From Maratus speciosus (taxonomy: Eukaryota; Arthropoda; Arachnida; Araneae; Salticidae): a stretch of 64,000 nt of DNA. A program made the translations under genes and the position numbers. Location: assembly GCA_963932465.1 (NCBI GenBank), contig OZ010790.1:350821087-350885086 (forward strand), in the 5' to 3' direction. This document shows, one piece after another, positions 25,160 to 36,989 of this stretch (positions are counted from its first letter, which is position 1; the number at the start of each line of letters is the position of its first letter). Under the pieces are notes generated by a model. The model had not been told where the DNA came from. It made no database searches and was given only the letters and a program-made list of their open reading frames with translations.

Positions 25160-26407
25160 CTAACGACAGACTTTAATTTTAAGTAGAACTGTAATACGAC
25201 TCCGCAAGCAACTATTTCGAAAACAAAGAACTGAGCTCATCAAAAACAGATTTAAAAATTCCAATTTAGAGGGAGCTGTTGTTCACAGGGATAATGGAAA
25301 ACTACTTCCTCATTTTTTGAATAAAGGAAATGTAGAAATGATAGCAGTTTTAATTAGTTGTGGAGATGAAGAACAGTTAATAGAAACTCCTAAGTTTGAA
25401 AATAGTATCGAAATAACTCAGGCAAAAGCTATATGTTCAGCGGTTGTAGAGTGGGAGGAAGTTGGTAAAATCCAGGAAATTTGTTTTGATACCACTGCAG
25501 TAAACACTGGTCGCCTCAGAGGAACCTGCATTTTGCTATAGCAATTATTAAAGAAAATATTTTCTATATTTACCATGTCGCCACCATAATTTAGAAATTA
25601 TCCTAAAAGCTGTTTTTTATTGTAAAGTGGGCACAATTACAGGACCTCAGCCAGATATTTAAAAATAATTTCAGATTGGGTGGTCTACGTTAGTTCAGAC
25701 TAAGTATAAAAATGTATTGAAGATGAAATATTAGAAATAAAATACTTAATTCAGAAGGAATTTCTAGTTTTCTTACAGAACATTTAAAAAATGAACTGCG
25801 CAGGGATGATTATAAATAAATTATCCAATTTTGTGTACTTTTTATAACACGTCTTCCTCCCATAGGCATTTTGTCAGAGAACCTGGAACTATTCATCATG
25901 GCAGATCGATGGCACAGACCATTTAGAAAAAGAAGGTATAGATCTTAATTTGCTTATTTATAATCAATATTTATTGTCAAATCATGATTTATTGCTCCCA
26001 CTACCACTTTGCCCACAATCAAGTCCTGAAATTAATAAAAGGACTTACTGACTACAGAAAAATTGATAAATAATTTACAGGCAAAGCACTCACTAAAATG
26101 ATAAACCGCCTTTGGTATCTTAACTAGGATCAAGTGTATTTTCATGTTTAGATGATACTTTGGAAAAAAATCAAAATAAGCATAGCTGTAAAATTAATGT
26201 TATTAATGTCATTAATTAATGCCATTTGAAGAAGAAAATTATTACGATGGTTTTAATGTAAGAAAAAGAAAAGGTTTCAACGAAGTGGATTATTTATTGG
26301 ACAAAGAAGGTGATGTTTTTATTTCACCTCAAACTGTAAATTTTAAGAGATTCTATATTAATATACAATTTTTAAATACCGATCACAATGTATGGTACGA
26401 AAATAAA

Positions 26408-26455
<48 letters not shown>

Positions 26456-26658
26456 AGTGAATAGTTTTAAGGTTACAATGACACAGCTGATAGGGCAATG
26501 AAAGTAATCTGAGATTTCAATTCCTATTTAACAAATCACAAAGAACAGAAACAGTTTCTGCAAAGAGTTGTATCTGAATGTAGAAAAACTTTTCAAGACT
26601 CTTCAAAAGCCATCTTATCTAAGCCATTAGCATGTTACTGTGACAATTGCAAGGGATA
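25160..26658 (+). pseudogene. Decayed transposon protein of an arthropod repeat family
   Basis: The best frame (about 25230-25540) includes LEGAVVHRDNGKLL, then a stretch ending CFDTTAVNTGRLRGTCILL. I associate the pattern DTTxxNTGxxxGACxLLE with a multi-copy, uncharacterised protein of arthropod and cnidarian genomes. Continuations appear in other frames: RRDDYK near 25800, then SSWQIDGTDHLEKEGIDLNL near 25895. An end segment at 26538-26658 reads EQKQFLQRVVSECRKTFQDS and closes at CYCDNCKG. Many stops and shifts show it is dead. A 32-A tract (26422-26453) interrupts it. The biochemical role is unknown; a transposase is the simplest inference from its place between TIRs. Confidence 0.6.
26422..26453. 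repeat. Homopolymer A tract
   Basis: A run of 32 A inside the element at 24335-27264. Confidence 0.9.
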
Positions 26659-27264
26659 ATAATTTCTTTTCTTTATAATGATTCCTTTCTTGCAACACAA
26701 ATTTAATAATAAAATGCATTTGAACATTATTTATTCTCATTTTTATACTTTCTTTGCAAAATTTTTCTTTCAATTCTTTAAGTTTAGATTTAGATTTTTT
26801 TCATTTACGGTGGAATTTTTTTAATTAAACCTTTTATTATGTACAAAATGAAAACAAAACGGTGAAAATCAAATGAAATGGAATGTTACAATGTTTTTTC
26901 GCATTTTCATAAACAGTCAATTTTTAGAATTCATATCGAGTCTTGTCCTGAAAAATGCGCATATATGTTTAATCTATAAATATTTTTAAAAATATGGTGT
27001 GTGGTTCTTCAAGACAAAATATTTTTTATGAAAAGAGACCAGTATTATTTTTCTAGGTTTAATTGTACGCATTTTATGAAGCAAAAACGCATTTTTGTTA
27101 GCGAAAAATCACGTTTTTTTCAAACTTTGACCTCAATGAGGTACGGGTTAACATTATTCAAATGAGCTGAAACTTTGCCAATCTCGTTTTCTAGCCAATT
27201 GGCAACTTTTTGGGGGAGTCCCGCGGAAAAAAAAATTCGAAACTTGATTTCTTGTGACCACCCT

Positions 27265-27759
27265 AACGTTGCAATTTGTATTTATAATTGAATAAATTAT
27301 GTATATACTTTAACATTGTAACTTAAGTATCAATAAAAATTTTCAATGTCAAACAGATGTCAATATTTTCAAAGAATGAGATTCAATTAAATGTGATGAT
27401 ACACCTATGTAGTTCTGTCGAATCTGAAACTAAAACAGTTTTTTTAAAAGTCATTCTCCAAGAATTCCGGAAATGTATTTGAAAGACATAGGCTGAAAGA
27501 AATGCTAATTTCCCCTTTCTGTCTAAAATTCATATTTTATAATGTATTTTCTAGGCGAATGCAATAGTATTAATATTTTAATTTACAACGGAGCTTTACA
27601 GCTAAGAATGGTTAAAAAATATATCGAAAAACGGAAATAAAAATTGTTTACATCTTAAAGCATTATTGGTAATCAACACTTTCTAAAAAAATGCAATTGA
27701 GTGTTTCATTAGTTTATTTTTAAAAGTGTTCGCGAAATATATATATATATATATATGTA
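27265..27759. other. AT-rich spacer
   Basis: No gene is visible. A short TA microsatellite (27737-27756) directly abuts the Helitron terminus. Confidence 0.5.
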
Positions 27760-29880
27760 CTAGGGGGCTCTGCCCCCTGCAAGCTACGTACGCCAACCCC
27801 CGTTCAAACACCGCAGAATCTAAAAACACGCTAATCTGATCAGTTTAAAAAATATTATAGAAGATTGAATTATAATGAAAAAAGCTATGCATATCTCCCT
27901 GTAAACGGTTTTCCATTCAATTTCCTTTGATTTCAAAAATTTAAGGCCGAATCAGTTGCTGTTAAGACATCCAATGGTTATTTTCGTGTTTTATTAAAGA
28001 GGATCAGTTAAACGTTTGAAAAGAAGCTAAAAATAAAAGGAATTAAGTGTACAGAGTCTTTGTCTGCCGGTATTTTAAAACAATTTCTATAAATATAGCC
28101 TAAGTCATGTGACTATCATCTAGAGTTCCGGGCGAACCACTTCGCTTTTTATATTCCTGGTGCCATTTTGATACTTTAATATTAGCCAGGTACAGGTGAT
28201 AAGTCGCCAAATATTATTCTATCGCCATCATTTCATTTATATTATAATAGTACAAGTCATGTAACTGTCATAAATAAATAAGCTCTTATCCCTTCGCTTT
28301 TCATATGAAAGTTTGGCCCAGTTATCATGTACGGCCCCATATTGGCGCGATTTTTACCCGACGCTAATTTGGGGAAAAGATCAACAGCATAAATAACAAC
28401 ATCCGGCTTGTCAAATCAAGCAAAATAACGATACTATGGCGCCAGTTAAGTACCCGTTGCGTATATGACATTGGCGTCAGAAAAAAAAATAACGCCAATA
28501 TGGGACCGTATGTGGCATCTGTGCCGAAAGTTTTCCATTTCGATTTAAAATAATCAATTCTTTTTTTTCGAATAATACTACATAGAAGCATTGTCGCAAA
28601 GAATTCTTGGTACTGTTACGCTAGCCGGGTGCAAATCTCGCCAATAACTATTTTTCAACTCGCCAGTTAGCATTTCTTTTTATTTTTCGAGTGGTAAATT
28701 ATAACATTGCTTTGAAGTTGGAATTAATGTCATCGTTTGTTACATCATTTAATATTTGGCCAGATGTCATATACGTACCCGGTTTGGCGTGATTTCTTTT
28801 ACGAAAATTTGGCGAAATCCTCGTTTTCGAATACCAGTTACATATGTATTTTTGGTACTACTTAGTTATCCCGTCGACCAAAAATCTATCACCAAACTAT
28901 AAGATTAAATACCAATAATGGTTGATAAATGTCACATTCACTTGACTTTAAGCAATTTACACGTCTTTACGTCATCAAGTGATTTTTATTTCGACGTTTT
29001 ACTTGTATATTTATTAATGTTATACTATTTTCTTTGTTATTTCGTTATTTAAAATAAAAATTATGTCAATTTGTATAATTTGGCGAGTGGTTTGGCGATT
29101 TATATAATTTGCCGAAATGGGTCGATGGAATAACTAAGTAGTACCGTATTTTTTAATTATTTTCTATTATTTTTTTTTATTTTAAAAGGAAAATAACAAA
29201 AAAAATAATAAACTATAGAACAAAACAATTTATGTAATTAAAAAAAATAAAATAAAATAATAAACACTTATTATTAAATAAACAACAATAGCCGGGTTAC
29301 CATGTCAACCAAAATAATGCCATTTTGCGCTGATTAGGTACCCCAGTGCGTATATGAATCTGTGCCTAATATTTTTCTTTTCATTTCGTTTAAAAAAAGA
29401 TAAAGAAGTGAAAGCCATTTATTTTAAATGTTTCTGCTTGTATTAAATAAAATGATAATGAAATACAAATTGAATTATGAATGAAAGTAACCTGATACAT
29501 TTCTTAGCATACATTTAAGGGAGGCCAGACTTCTCGCCAAATTAGTTTAAAATAGTAACCTTTTCTAAAATCTGAAAAAAAATATATCTGTTTGATTAAA
29601 ATTTGAGTTGCCATCATTAGAAAAATGTATATAAAATTAGAAGAAAATTAATATTTCGAAAACTAATTCGAATTTAAAAATTATAATACCAGTTTTGAAA
29701 TATGCGGATCAATATTGATTTTTGGTGTTAATTTCATCGCAAAGTATTCCTTTTTATAGGAGAAATCACCGTGAAACATAATCAGTTGTTTAATCAGTCG
29801 ATTAAGAATCGTTACATTTCAGGCGTTTCATATATTCGTTTCATAAATTCCTTTCATTAGGATTTTATATATAGGGTAGA
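27760..29880 (-). mobile_element. Non-autonomous Helitron, copy B (canonical ends)
   Basis: On the minus strand it starts A^TCTACCCTATATATAAAA and ends GGGGGCAGAGCCCCCTAG^T, so both Helitron termini and the A-T target are present. It aligns through most of its length with copy C (reverse orientation) and with copy A near the 3' end. It lacks the insertions of copy C and serves as the empty-site reference for them. The palindromic module at 28325-28530 is shared by all three copies. There is no Rep/helicase coding; the open frame at 28364-28591 is a by-product of the palindrome. Confidence 0.85.
28325..28530. repeat. Palindromic module, copy in Helitron B
   Basis: Inverted blocks CCCATATTGGCGCGATTTTT and AACGCCAATATGGG flank a centre with TCAAGCAAAATAACG and GGCGCCAGTTAAGTACCCG. 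The same plan is present at 4970-5280 and 48408-48620. Confidence 0.65.
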
Positions 29881-29890
29881 TATATATATA

Positions 29891-30841
29891 AGTGGTGTGG
29901 CTATTTAATAACGAGACTAATACTTCTACAGAAGAGTTGCTCATGCGCCAAATTCGTGCGACCAATAGTTGTGTAGCGCAAAGCCTCCTGTATCGATTAC
30001 CGCCTCTATAGTGGTTATATTGCAATTATTCTGGCCGTGATTTTCATTTGTTCTGGACCCTGATTTAGTGTTTCTCCGAAAAAACGTTGATGTTTTAAAA
30101 CAGCAACGAATTAATGCGAAATTTCTTTTTTAACTTTGAAAATTCGCTACTGAAACTCAGCATTTGTTATGTGAAGCATACGTCAGTGAATGCCTATTAT
30201 GTGCGCTTGTTGTTCAGTTGTTTAAGCGTTTCCAAGATGTCCGAAAAGACATTGATGATGATGAATGACCGGGTCGCCCTTCCACGTCAACAACTGAAAA
30301 AATTTTCGATATTCGTGGGATTGTGTACCTTTACTGGGTTCCTGAAGGTTAAGCTATTAATTAACTTTACTATTCCAACTTCTCAACAATTCAGGGATGA
30401 TTCATCAGGACAAAGCACCGGCTCGTACTGTATTTTCTGTCAAGAAGTTTCTAGCCAAGGGTAACATACCTGTGTTGGACCACCCGCCTTATTCTCCTTA
30501 CCTGACGGCATGTGACTTTTATCTCTTCTAAGTGATTCTATTAATAAGAGCTATCTCTAAGAGCTATCTCTTTTATCTCTTCTTCTATTCTAAGGTGAAA
30601 TCTGCATTAAAAGAACCAGATTTCAGACCGCTAAAGCTAGAAGGGAAAAGCGGCGCGCGTCACGAAAGAGCTCACATAAGAAGACTTCTAGGACTGTTTC
30701 AAATAATGGAAAATTCGCATGGAGCTTTGTAGTGGTATAGTAGGGGTGTATATTAAAATTGATAATTTATAAATGTGTATAAATTTAAAATAAAATATTT
30801 TACATCGTTAGACTTTTTATTTAATAGCCAAACCTCATACC
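29891..30841 (+). mobile_element. Decayed mariner element
   Basis: TA-flanked, with imperfect inverted ends (GTGGTGTGGCTATTTAATAA on the left; the complement of GAGGTTTGGCTATTAAATAA on the right). At about 950 bp it is shorter than the usual 1.2-1.3 kb, so part of the coding region is lost. It starts 10 bp beyond the 5' end of Helitron copy B. Confidence 0.75.
30114..30732 (+). pseudogene. Mariner transposase relic
   Basis: Pieces of a mariner transposase appear in order across frames: LLCEAYVSECL and VVQLFKRFQDVRKDIDDDE near 30160-30265, PGRPSTSTTEKIFDIRGIV near 30270-30330, then after a large internal deletion HQDKAPARTVFSVKKFLAK and LDHPPYSPYLTACDFYLF near 30400-30528, and a C-terminal KELTxEDFxDCFKxWKIRME near 30670-30728. 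The second catalytic Asp (HQD) and the D of the PYSPxLxxxD motif region are recognisable. The first Asp region is deleted. Several stops and shifts make it inactive. Confidence 0.8.
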
Positions 30842-30905
30842 TATATATAAATAAAAAATTATTTCGTACTTGAAATGAAAATCAAAATTTTCGAATTCGA
30901 TATTG

Positions 30906-30977
30906 TTCCATATGGTTCAGTCGACAGAACGTCAGTGCGCTATAATGATGGCCAGGGTTCGAGTCCCGGCATGGAAT
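30906..30977 (+). tRNA. tRNA-like sequence (pseudogene or SINE head)
   Basis: A full cloverleaf can be drawn in 71 nt plus a discriminator. Acceptor TTCCATA/CATGGAA has 6 of 7 pairs. The D stem GTTC/GAAC is perfect. Anticodon stem TCAGT/AATGA has 4 of 5 pairs with loop GCGCTAT. T stem CAGGG/CCCGG has 4 of 5 pairs with TTCGAGT. Box A-like and box B (GGTTCGAGTCC) promoter elements are present. Position 33 is C instead of U, and a GCT anticodon would imply serine, yet there is no long variable arm. It is therefore more likely a pseudogene or SINE head than a working tRNA. Confidence 0.4.
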
Positions 30978-31689
30978 TCTTTTCATTAGGTTACCCTTTG
31001 CGCCTTTTAAGCAATTAATTTGAAATTTGATTTTTGAGTTTCATTTGAAATATTGTATGCAAGGCCAATGTTTCTCTCTGGAAAAATTTCAAAGTGTTAG
31101 TATTATTTCGTCCGTTCAAAATTTATATTTTATTGATATCCAAATGAAGTGCGAAAAACAAGTCGATAGAAATAATTATTTGCATATATGGCAAATGAGG
31201 TGGATATACATAAGTAGAGCGAATTAGCTGTATTTTTTTAGTTGTGGTTCTGTGCTTTAGAAAAGCCCAATATAATTTTTCTGTAACAGATATTTAAATG
31301 TTATAATATATTTTATTAAATCATTTTAATTTACATCATAATCATTTAAATGCGAAATAAAATAAAAATAAATATCCCAAGAATATACTGTAGAAAAATA
31401 CAATATGGCTTGATCTAACAAGAAGCTTTCCAAAAGCCACTGCTTAACCTTATTGTTATTTACCCACATTTGAAAAAATGTTCTTTTATCATCAGAAAAC
31501 CCTGAAACCTGTAGTTTATTTTTTTAATTTATAGGAGAAATTCTGAAACATTTTTTTTCATTTCTCCACGTAATTTTCAGAAACGTTTCCGTGAATTGCT
31601 CCTTTGCTTCACCTTTCTTAACCCAGTATGAACAATATATATATATTTCTAATTAATACAGATCAATTCCTAAGTAAATATTTGATTTA

Positions 31690-31990
31690 AAATAAGTTGT
31701 TGCTAATTAGGTTTTGCTGTAAATCGCCCAAAATGAGGCGTTGCTATGCTGCTGTTTTCACGATTTTCCGCAAAAATCCTTATCTGAAGAACTACTGCAC
31801 AGAATTTCATTAAACTTCAGATTTAGTTAGACATTGATCTAAATTGTGGTGTTTAGGTTTTCGTATAAATCATATAAGAGTGTACTCTGCTAGGCTGCAT
31901 TTTTCGCGATTACCGTGATGCTGTATCTCAACACATAATGCACGGTATTTAATGAAACATTATATTCTGTTATATTTTAACATAAATAGA
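31690..31990 (+). repeat. Decayed copy of the 145-bp Helentron-like repeat
   Basis: Two diverged units are visible. The TATCTGAAGAACTACTGCAC and TATCTCAACACATAATGCAC anchors (31781 and 31924) are 143 bp apart, and each is preceded by GTAAATC...GCTATGCTGC-type text. No element termini are kept. Confidence 0.6.
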
Positions 31991-32143
31991 TCATTTAGTA
32001 TTCTCATGATATGCATAAATTGGCATTTAATTGTTTGTACTGTGATAACGAATTTTTAAGTATTAACATGTATGAGATATAGGAATTTTTCGGATTGGTA
32101 CAACTGATTAGTTTTACTTTTGCTCCACACCTAAAATAGACTG

Positions 32144-32145
<2 letters not shown>

Positions 32146-32199
<54 letters not shown>
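32146..32199. repeat. (TA)n microsatellite
   Basis: About 26 TA units. Confidence 0.9.
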
Positions 32200-32200
<1 letters not shown>

Positions 32201-32709
32201 GAAATGTAGGATGAAAAGAATCAGGTTCCATAAGGTTTTTGGCTCATAAAATAGACTAAAATTCGATTCTATTTTTCTTACAAAATTATTTTATTTTTTA
32301 ATATTAGAAAGTTTATTCTGTACGATTTCAACAATAGTTTTCTTTTCCGATTGATATGACTGACACAAACTCAAAGTTCTTATTATTCGTAGTTTTGATG
32401 GGAAATACGCGATTTATTCTAATTTTACTTAAATTATTTATATGGGCGCAATCGTGCAGTACTTTCTTCTTGACATGTGTTATAAAACACATCAAAATAT
32501 ACAACATATGTAAAATTAGAAGTACTGCAAAGCTGCGCTCATATTAAAATATTAAAAATAGAGAGTTAAGTAACTGCATTCCTTCACCTCACTAAGAGAC
32601 TTAGGATACCGCGGCGTGTTTATACGTGTTAAAATGAACATACCTATTGCTAATAAGCATGAACATAGATTACTGAAGGAATTAACACGAAATAGTGTTA
32701 ATATAAAAT

Positions 32710-33670
32710 CGCTACTTTGTACCAAAATATGATAAATGCAACAGCTCACATAGAACAATTTACATACCAGCGTCTTTAGCAGACAACTTTTATTGCCTGG
32801 CTCTGATTTATGTAATAGATTATGATGCCTCTATACTGAACTCAAATATGGCTTCTAAATCTTCCAATATTAGGAAATGGCTTAAATCTAATGATGTTTT
32901 TATCCTCGATTGCGGATTTCGAGATAGTATAGGATTCTTTGAAAATTTTTATCCGATTGCAAAAATGCCAAATTGTTAGCAAAATAAAAATCAGCATATT
33001 TGGGAAGAGGCGAATGAATCGAGATTAATAACATCTGTCAAGTGGGTTGTTGAAGCCAATTCGCAAATAACGTTGATATGTGACTTAGTGCCCATTATCT
33101 GTGCCATTTGTAATGCTTTTAGACCTCCAGTAATCACGAAAAATAATAATGATGTATTTTTCTGAAAGAATGATGAACCTAGTAAATAAATTCAATCAAT
33201 TGAAAACATTAGTAGAGTTTGAAAATTGAATGAAATGACGAGTAGTTTGGCAGAGAATGGAAGCACAAATATTGACGGATTTTCCTAGATTAACGATCAA
33301 TTAATTGCTTAAATTAACACTTGGAGTGTATCAAACAAAGAAAAAAAAAAGAAGGAAAATCTTTTATTGAGGAACACCTCCGTGATCCTGGACTTACTTA
33401 AGACACACGTCTTCGAAGTTATATAATGCATGGATTCAGTACAATAACTGTTATTCTCGGCAGATTAATTCTTGGCATTCTCAGTGTAAATTAGAAGCCC
33501 ATGTACGGGTTGTTCTGCACATATTGCAGCCGTTTTGTGCTATTTGGGATACCAAAGGCATGTGGTAGAAGAAAATACTTACTTTGATGACTACAAGGAT
33601 TGTGTACTGGATGTTGCTTTCTCCCTCTGGTCAGAAAGTGATCATTCTCTCACAGAAGTGTCTGATTAAT
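32710..33670 (+). pseudogene. Decayed DDE_Tnp_4/SWIM-type transposase
   Basis: Translating across stops gives, in order: WLKSNDVFILDCGFRDSIGF (about 32878-32937), WEEANESRLITSVKWVVEAN (about 33003-33062), LVPIICAICNAFRPP (about 33088-33130), then a C-terminal CTGCSAHIAAVLCYLGYQRH (about 33502-33562). The DxGFRDS and later WVVE motifs match the D and E regions of a Harbinger-like DDE_4 transposase family that in arthropods carries a C-terminal SWIM zinc finger (CxC...CxHxxxxxxYLGxxRH). Here the SWIM motif keeps C-x-H and the YLGY part. Multiple stops and shifts show it is inactive. No TIRs were found. Confidence 0.6.
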
Positions 33671-35380
33671 TAATTTTGATCATACTTTACAAGTTTTGTT
33701 AAAACCGTAATGTTTAATAATTATTTTAATATCTTAAAATATAGAATACCATGTCTACTTTATGTCATGTAATATCATGTTTTTATTAAACTTTTCACCT
33801 CGTCTACTCTATTTTTATAATTTATATGACCTACCCTAACACTTACTTAAATATATGCATCAAATTCTTTTGCGCTAAAAACGCTTCTTATGAACCCTGA
33901 CACTTTTCTTTGAATTTTATGATTCCAGGTCATATGTTAAATTCTCATGCAAATTCTAATGAATTAAGACAAAAATAATCATCATCAAATGATAAAAAAG
34001 TGTTATAGTCATCATTTATTTTATTCTTATGATTACATGTCAAATATATATCACCAACAGTCATGGAGTTTTTAGTCTATTTTTGTGTTATCTCTGATTC
34101 ACCTTCTCACCGCCGAGAACTGATTTATATTCGTTCACTAAGCTGCAGGTTTCACTGTAATAGAAACATTATTAAAAATAATATAATTCTACAAATATAA
34201 TGGAGCTTTAAAACATTTTGTTATGATTAATACTCCCAGGAGTTGTATTCCTATACGTAATACTCTTTTTATGTCATGTTGGAAAAATCATCTTATTTTG
34301 ACCTTTTTAATGAATTACAGTGAAAACAACATTACAATTTTGCCCTTTTGATTGGCGGTCATGGGGTTAATATAGCTTATATAAACAATAAATATTTTTC
34401 CTTCCAGTCCACAAACACTCTGCTCAAGCTAGTTTTACTTATATGTTAAAGTTTGTGTTGAACCTATTTTTATGCCATTTTATATATTTTCATTAGATAT
34501 GTACTTTAATTATTTTGCATTCCATGTAATTCTATATATTTCCATAAATAAATATAAAACTAGATAAAAATGGCCAATATTTGTAGGATAAATGTGTCTT
34601 TCACTCATAGACGGTGCTTCATGACTTTATATTATTCGTCAATCAAATACAACGAATATTATGTATGTAAGAAAGTAGTCTTCCTCTATAGTTCTTAGCA
34701 GATCTCCTGGGTAATTATGCTTTCCAATACTGTACAGAACCTATAGTACAGTGGATGAGTAGGTTTATCATTTTAATTTCTTTTACATATAACTTTTTGT
34801 ATAATATATAAATATTTTTTTTAATTTACGCAAATGGAGTCATAAGTATTTGAGTAGACCTTATTATGACCCAAACGAACATTGTTCCAACATGGATATT
34901 CTTGAGACAATATCTCAAAATTAAACAACTATATTTCTCACATGACATGTTTAGGTTTTTTCCAACAGTGTTAATATAAGAAGTCAGGAACCGAACAATT
35001 ACTATACAATGGTTAAGAAAATTAAATGTATTTTAATGTAGAAGTATTGATTTGGGTTTGAACAAAGCATCAAAAAAGAAAGTGCAGGTGCTTTAAAACA
35101 AACGAAATTAGAATATATATATTAAAAAGAAATTCTTGAAATTAAATCTCATTTTCATATTAGTTTTAATTAATATGAAAATTAAACAATATAATTTATA
35201 TAAATATTTTTTATAATTGATTCAAGCACTTTTATTATTCTAGAAATATTGGAATATCAATTATACACAGGGAGATCATTTATTATTGCGATTTAAAACA
35301 ATGGAAAATTACGTAGAATATCTAAAAATTATTTGTTGAGTTTTTCGGATCTTCAGAGATGTAAAGAAAATATTTGATCT
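33671..35380. other. AT-rich stretch, no gene recognised
   Basis: No structure beyond simple AT-rich sequence is apparent. Confidence 0.45.
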
Positions 35381-35396
35381 CATCCTCTTCAGTGAA

Positions 35397-35470
35397 GGTT
35401 TCGGCGAGGGTCACGACGAAAATTGGAGGACCAGGTTTCGGCGAAGGTGATGACGAAAATTGGAGGACCA
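35397..35470. repeat. 37-bp tandem duplication
   Basis: Two near-identical units start at GGTTTCGGCGA (35397 and 35434) and end TTGGAGGACCA. They are GC-rich compared with their surroundings. On the minus strand the block lies in a 61-codon open frame (35322-35507) that also contains TEEDEIKYFLYISEDPKN. I do not recognise this frame, and the 37-bp unit would shift the frame, which argues against a conserved coding repeat. Confidence 0.7.
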
Positions 35471-35784
35471 AGGTCAGCTTGAATAATAAATAATCAGTTA
35501 AATGCAAGTTTTATTCGAATACAAAGGGTTCCGTACAATAAAATTATTAATTACTAACTGCAATAATAAAAAATCGCTCTCAGAAGGATAATAAGATTTT
35601 GTATAATTTTTTAATTATTCCATAAAATATTATTAACAATTTGGAAAAATGGTTATTGTCCTCGGTCAGAGTAGGAAATCAAAAACATATTTAAAGCGTT
35701 TTATTTGTTGAATCCCGCATTTTATTCGTGTTCTGATTGGTCTATACAGTAATCTGTGTTTTCCCTTTATTTCCAACAGAGATG

Positions 35785-35985
35785 GATACTTCTGTTGCCA
35801 CTATGACAAAAACATAATAAAAACTACAAAAAACAACGAAAAAATTAATAACTCAGAAACAAATTGAGATACAGCTTTCAAACAAATTGCATTTAAAAGT
35901 ACATTTTTTTTTTCTCTATACGACGGTGTGAAAAGTAATTTTGTGGGATGTTTAGAAGTTTAAAAACGAAACTGCATTTAAAATT
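35785..35985. repeat. Dispersed repeat (relative of 47580-47800)
   Basis: GAGATACAG, TTTCAAACAAATTGCATTTA and ATACGACGGT occur in the same order and orientation at 47580-47800, inside the nested Helitron D. This may be an isolated fragment of that family. Confidence 0.55.
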
Positions 35986-36989
35986 GGTCAACGAACATTA
36001 ATGTTTAATCCATGGCGTACGTAGTGTATGATCAACTCCGTACGATTTTTTATGTCTTAAATTTTAGTCTTTGAAAAAATCATTTTCCAAATGGTCTTCG
36101 TAATTTGTTAAATTGCTTTTTTTAAAATATTTTTTCAATATATTAATTCAATTTGTATTAAAATCGTTGCATTTTGTCATTATGATTTGCCATATCTAAA
36201 ACAAAGGCCTTGTACAAAGTTTAAACATCGTATTATGCTACGCGAGCTTCGAAAGTTGATGTCAAAGCTACAATCCGGCCATGGTCTCTGCACCTTTTTT
36301 ATATAGCTTTCAAATTATCATCTCGAAAAATTACTGACATTTTTTTAGAAATCATTATATAATTCCGTGATAGGTACTTCGAGCGTCCCTAAACTCCCCC
36401 AGTGATTGCCCATAGATTAAAGTTTGTGTGTAACGGAAGAATGTGAATTTCTGAAATGATATGTGTTCTAAGATAATCATTATAGTTTTTTTATGGGAGG
36501 TTTAAATAAACTAAAACTACCACTAACTTTTTTATAATTTTAGTTTGTATAAATGTGGAAATAGGAGGAAAGGGGGGCATATTTATACAGAACATTTTCA
36601 ACGATATTGCAGAAAATATGAAACAGAATACTAAAAATATATTTTTTTAATTCGGTATTATGATCTATTTGAAACGATACCCCACGCGAGATACTTTTTT
36701 TTTTCTAAATAACTTAATTAGACCCTCTAAATCATTCGGAAAATATTTGTGAAAGGTTAATAATATATAAATATGTCAGCCTTTATAACTCTGCCAAGTT
36801 TGCTCTTTCCACGTTCCACAGTTTTAAAACGTATGTGGCTATTTTCTATTAACTATTTTCTTTTTCTGCATTTCCACTTCACACAGCTTCGTTAACTTTT
36901 TAATCTCGAAAACAGAATATAGCGTCGGGGTCATTCAGTCTGATGCAAGTGTTGCTTGCGAAATACCCACATATTTAATTCAGATTTCA

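Larger units (their letters stand above)
24335..27264 (+). mobile_element. TIR DNA transposon, hAT/P-like but unassigned
   Basis: Inverted arms of about 180 bp (24335-24517 and about 27085-27264) share GGTGGTCACAAG at the tip and further blocks including GTTGCCAATT and GCAAAGTTTCAGCTCA. Outside them lie AACATTGCA (24326-24334) and AACGTTGCA (27265-27273), a probable 8-9 bp target duplication with one mismatch. An 8-bp duplication would suit hAT or P superfamilies. The interior holds a decayed gene and a 32-A tract. The superfamily is not proven. Confidence 0.75.

Noticed and set aside
26422..26453. Poly(A) tract as a retrotransposon tail
   Set aside because: It lies inside the TIR-bounded element, related coding text resumes after it, and no flanking target duplication is visible.
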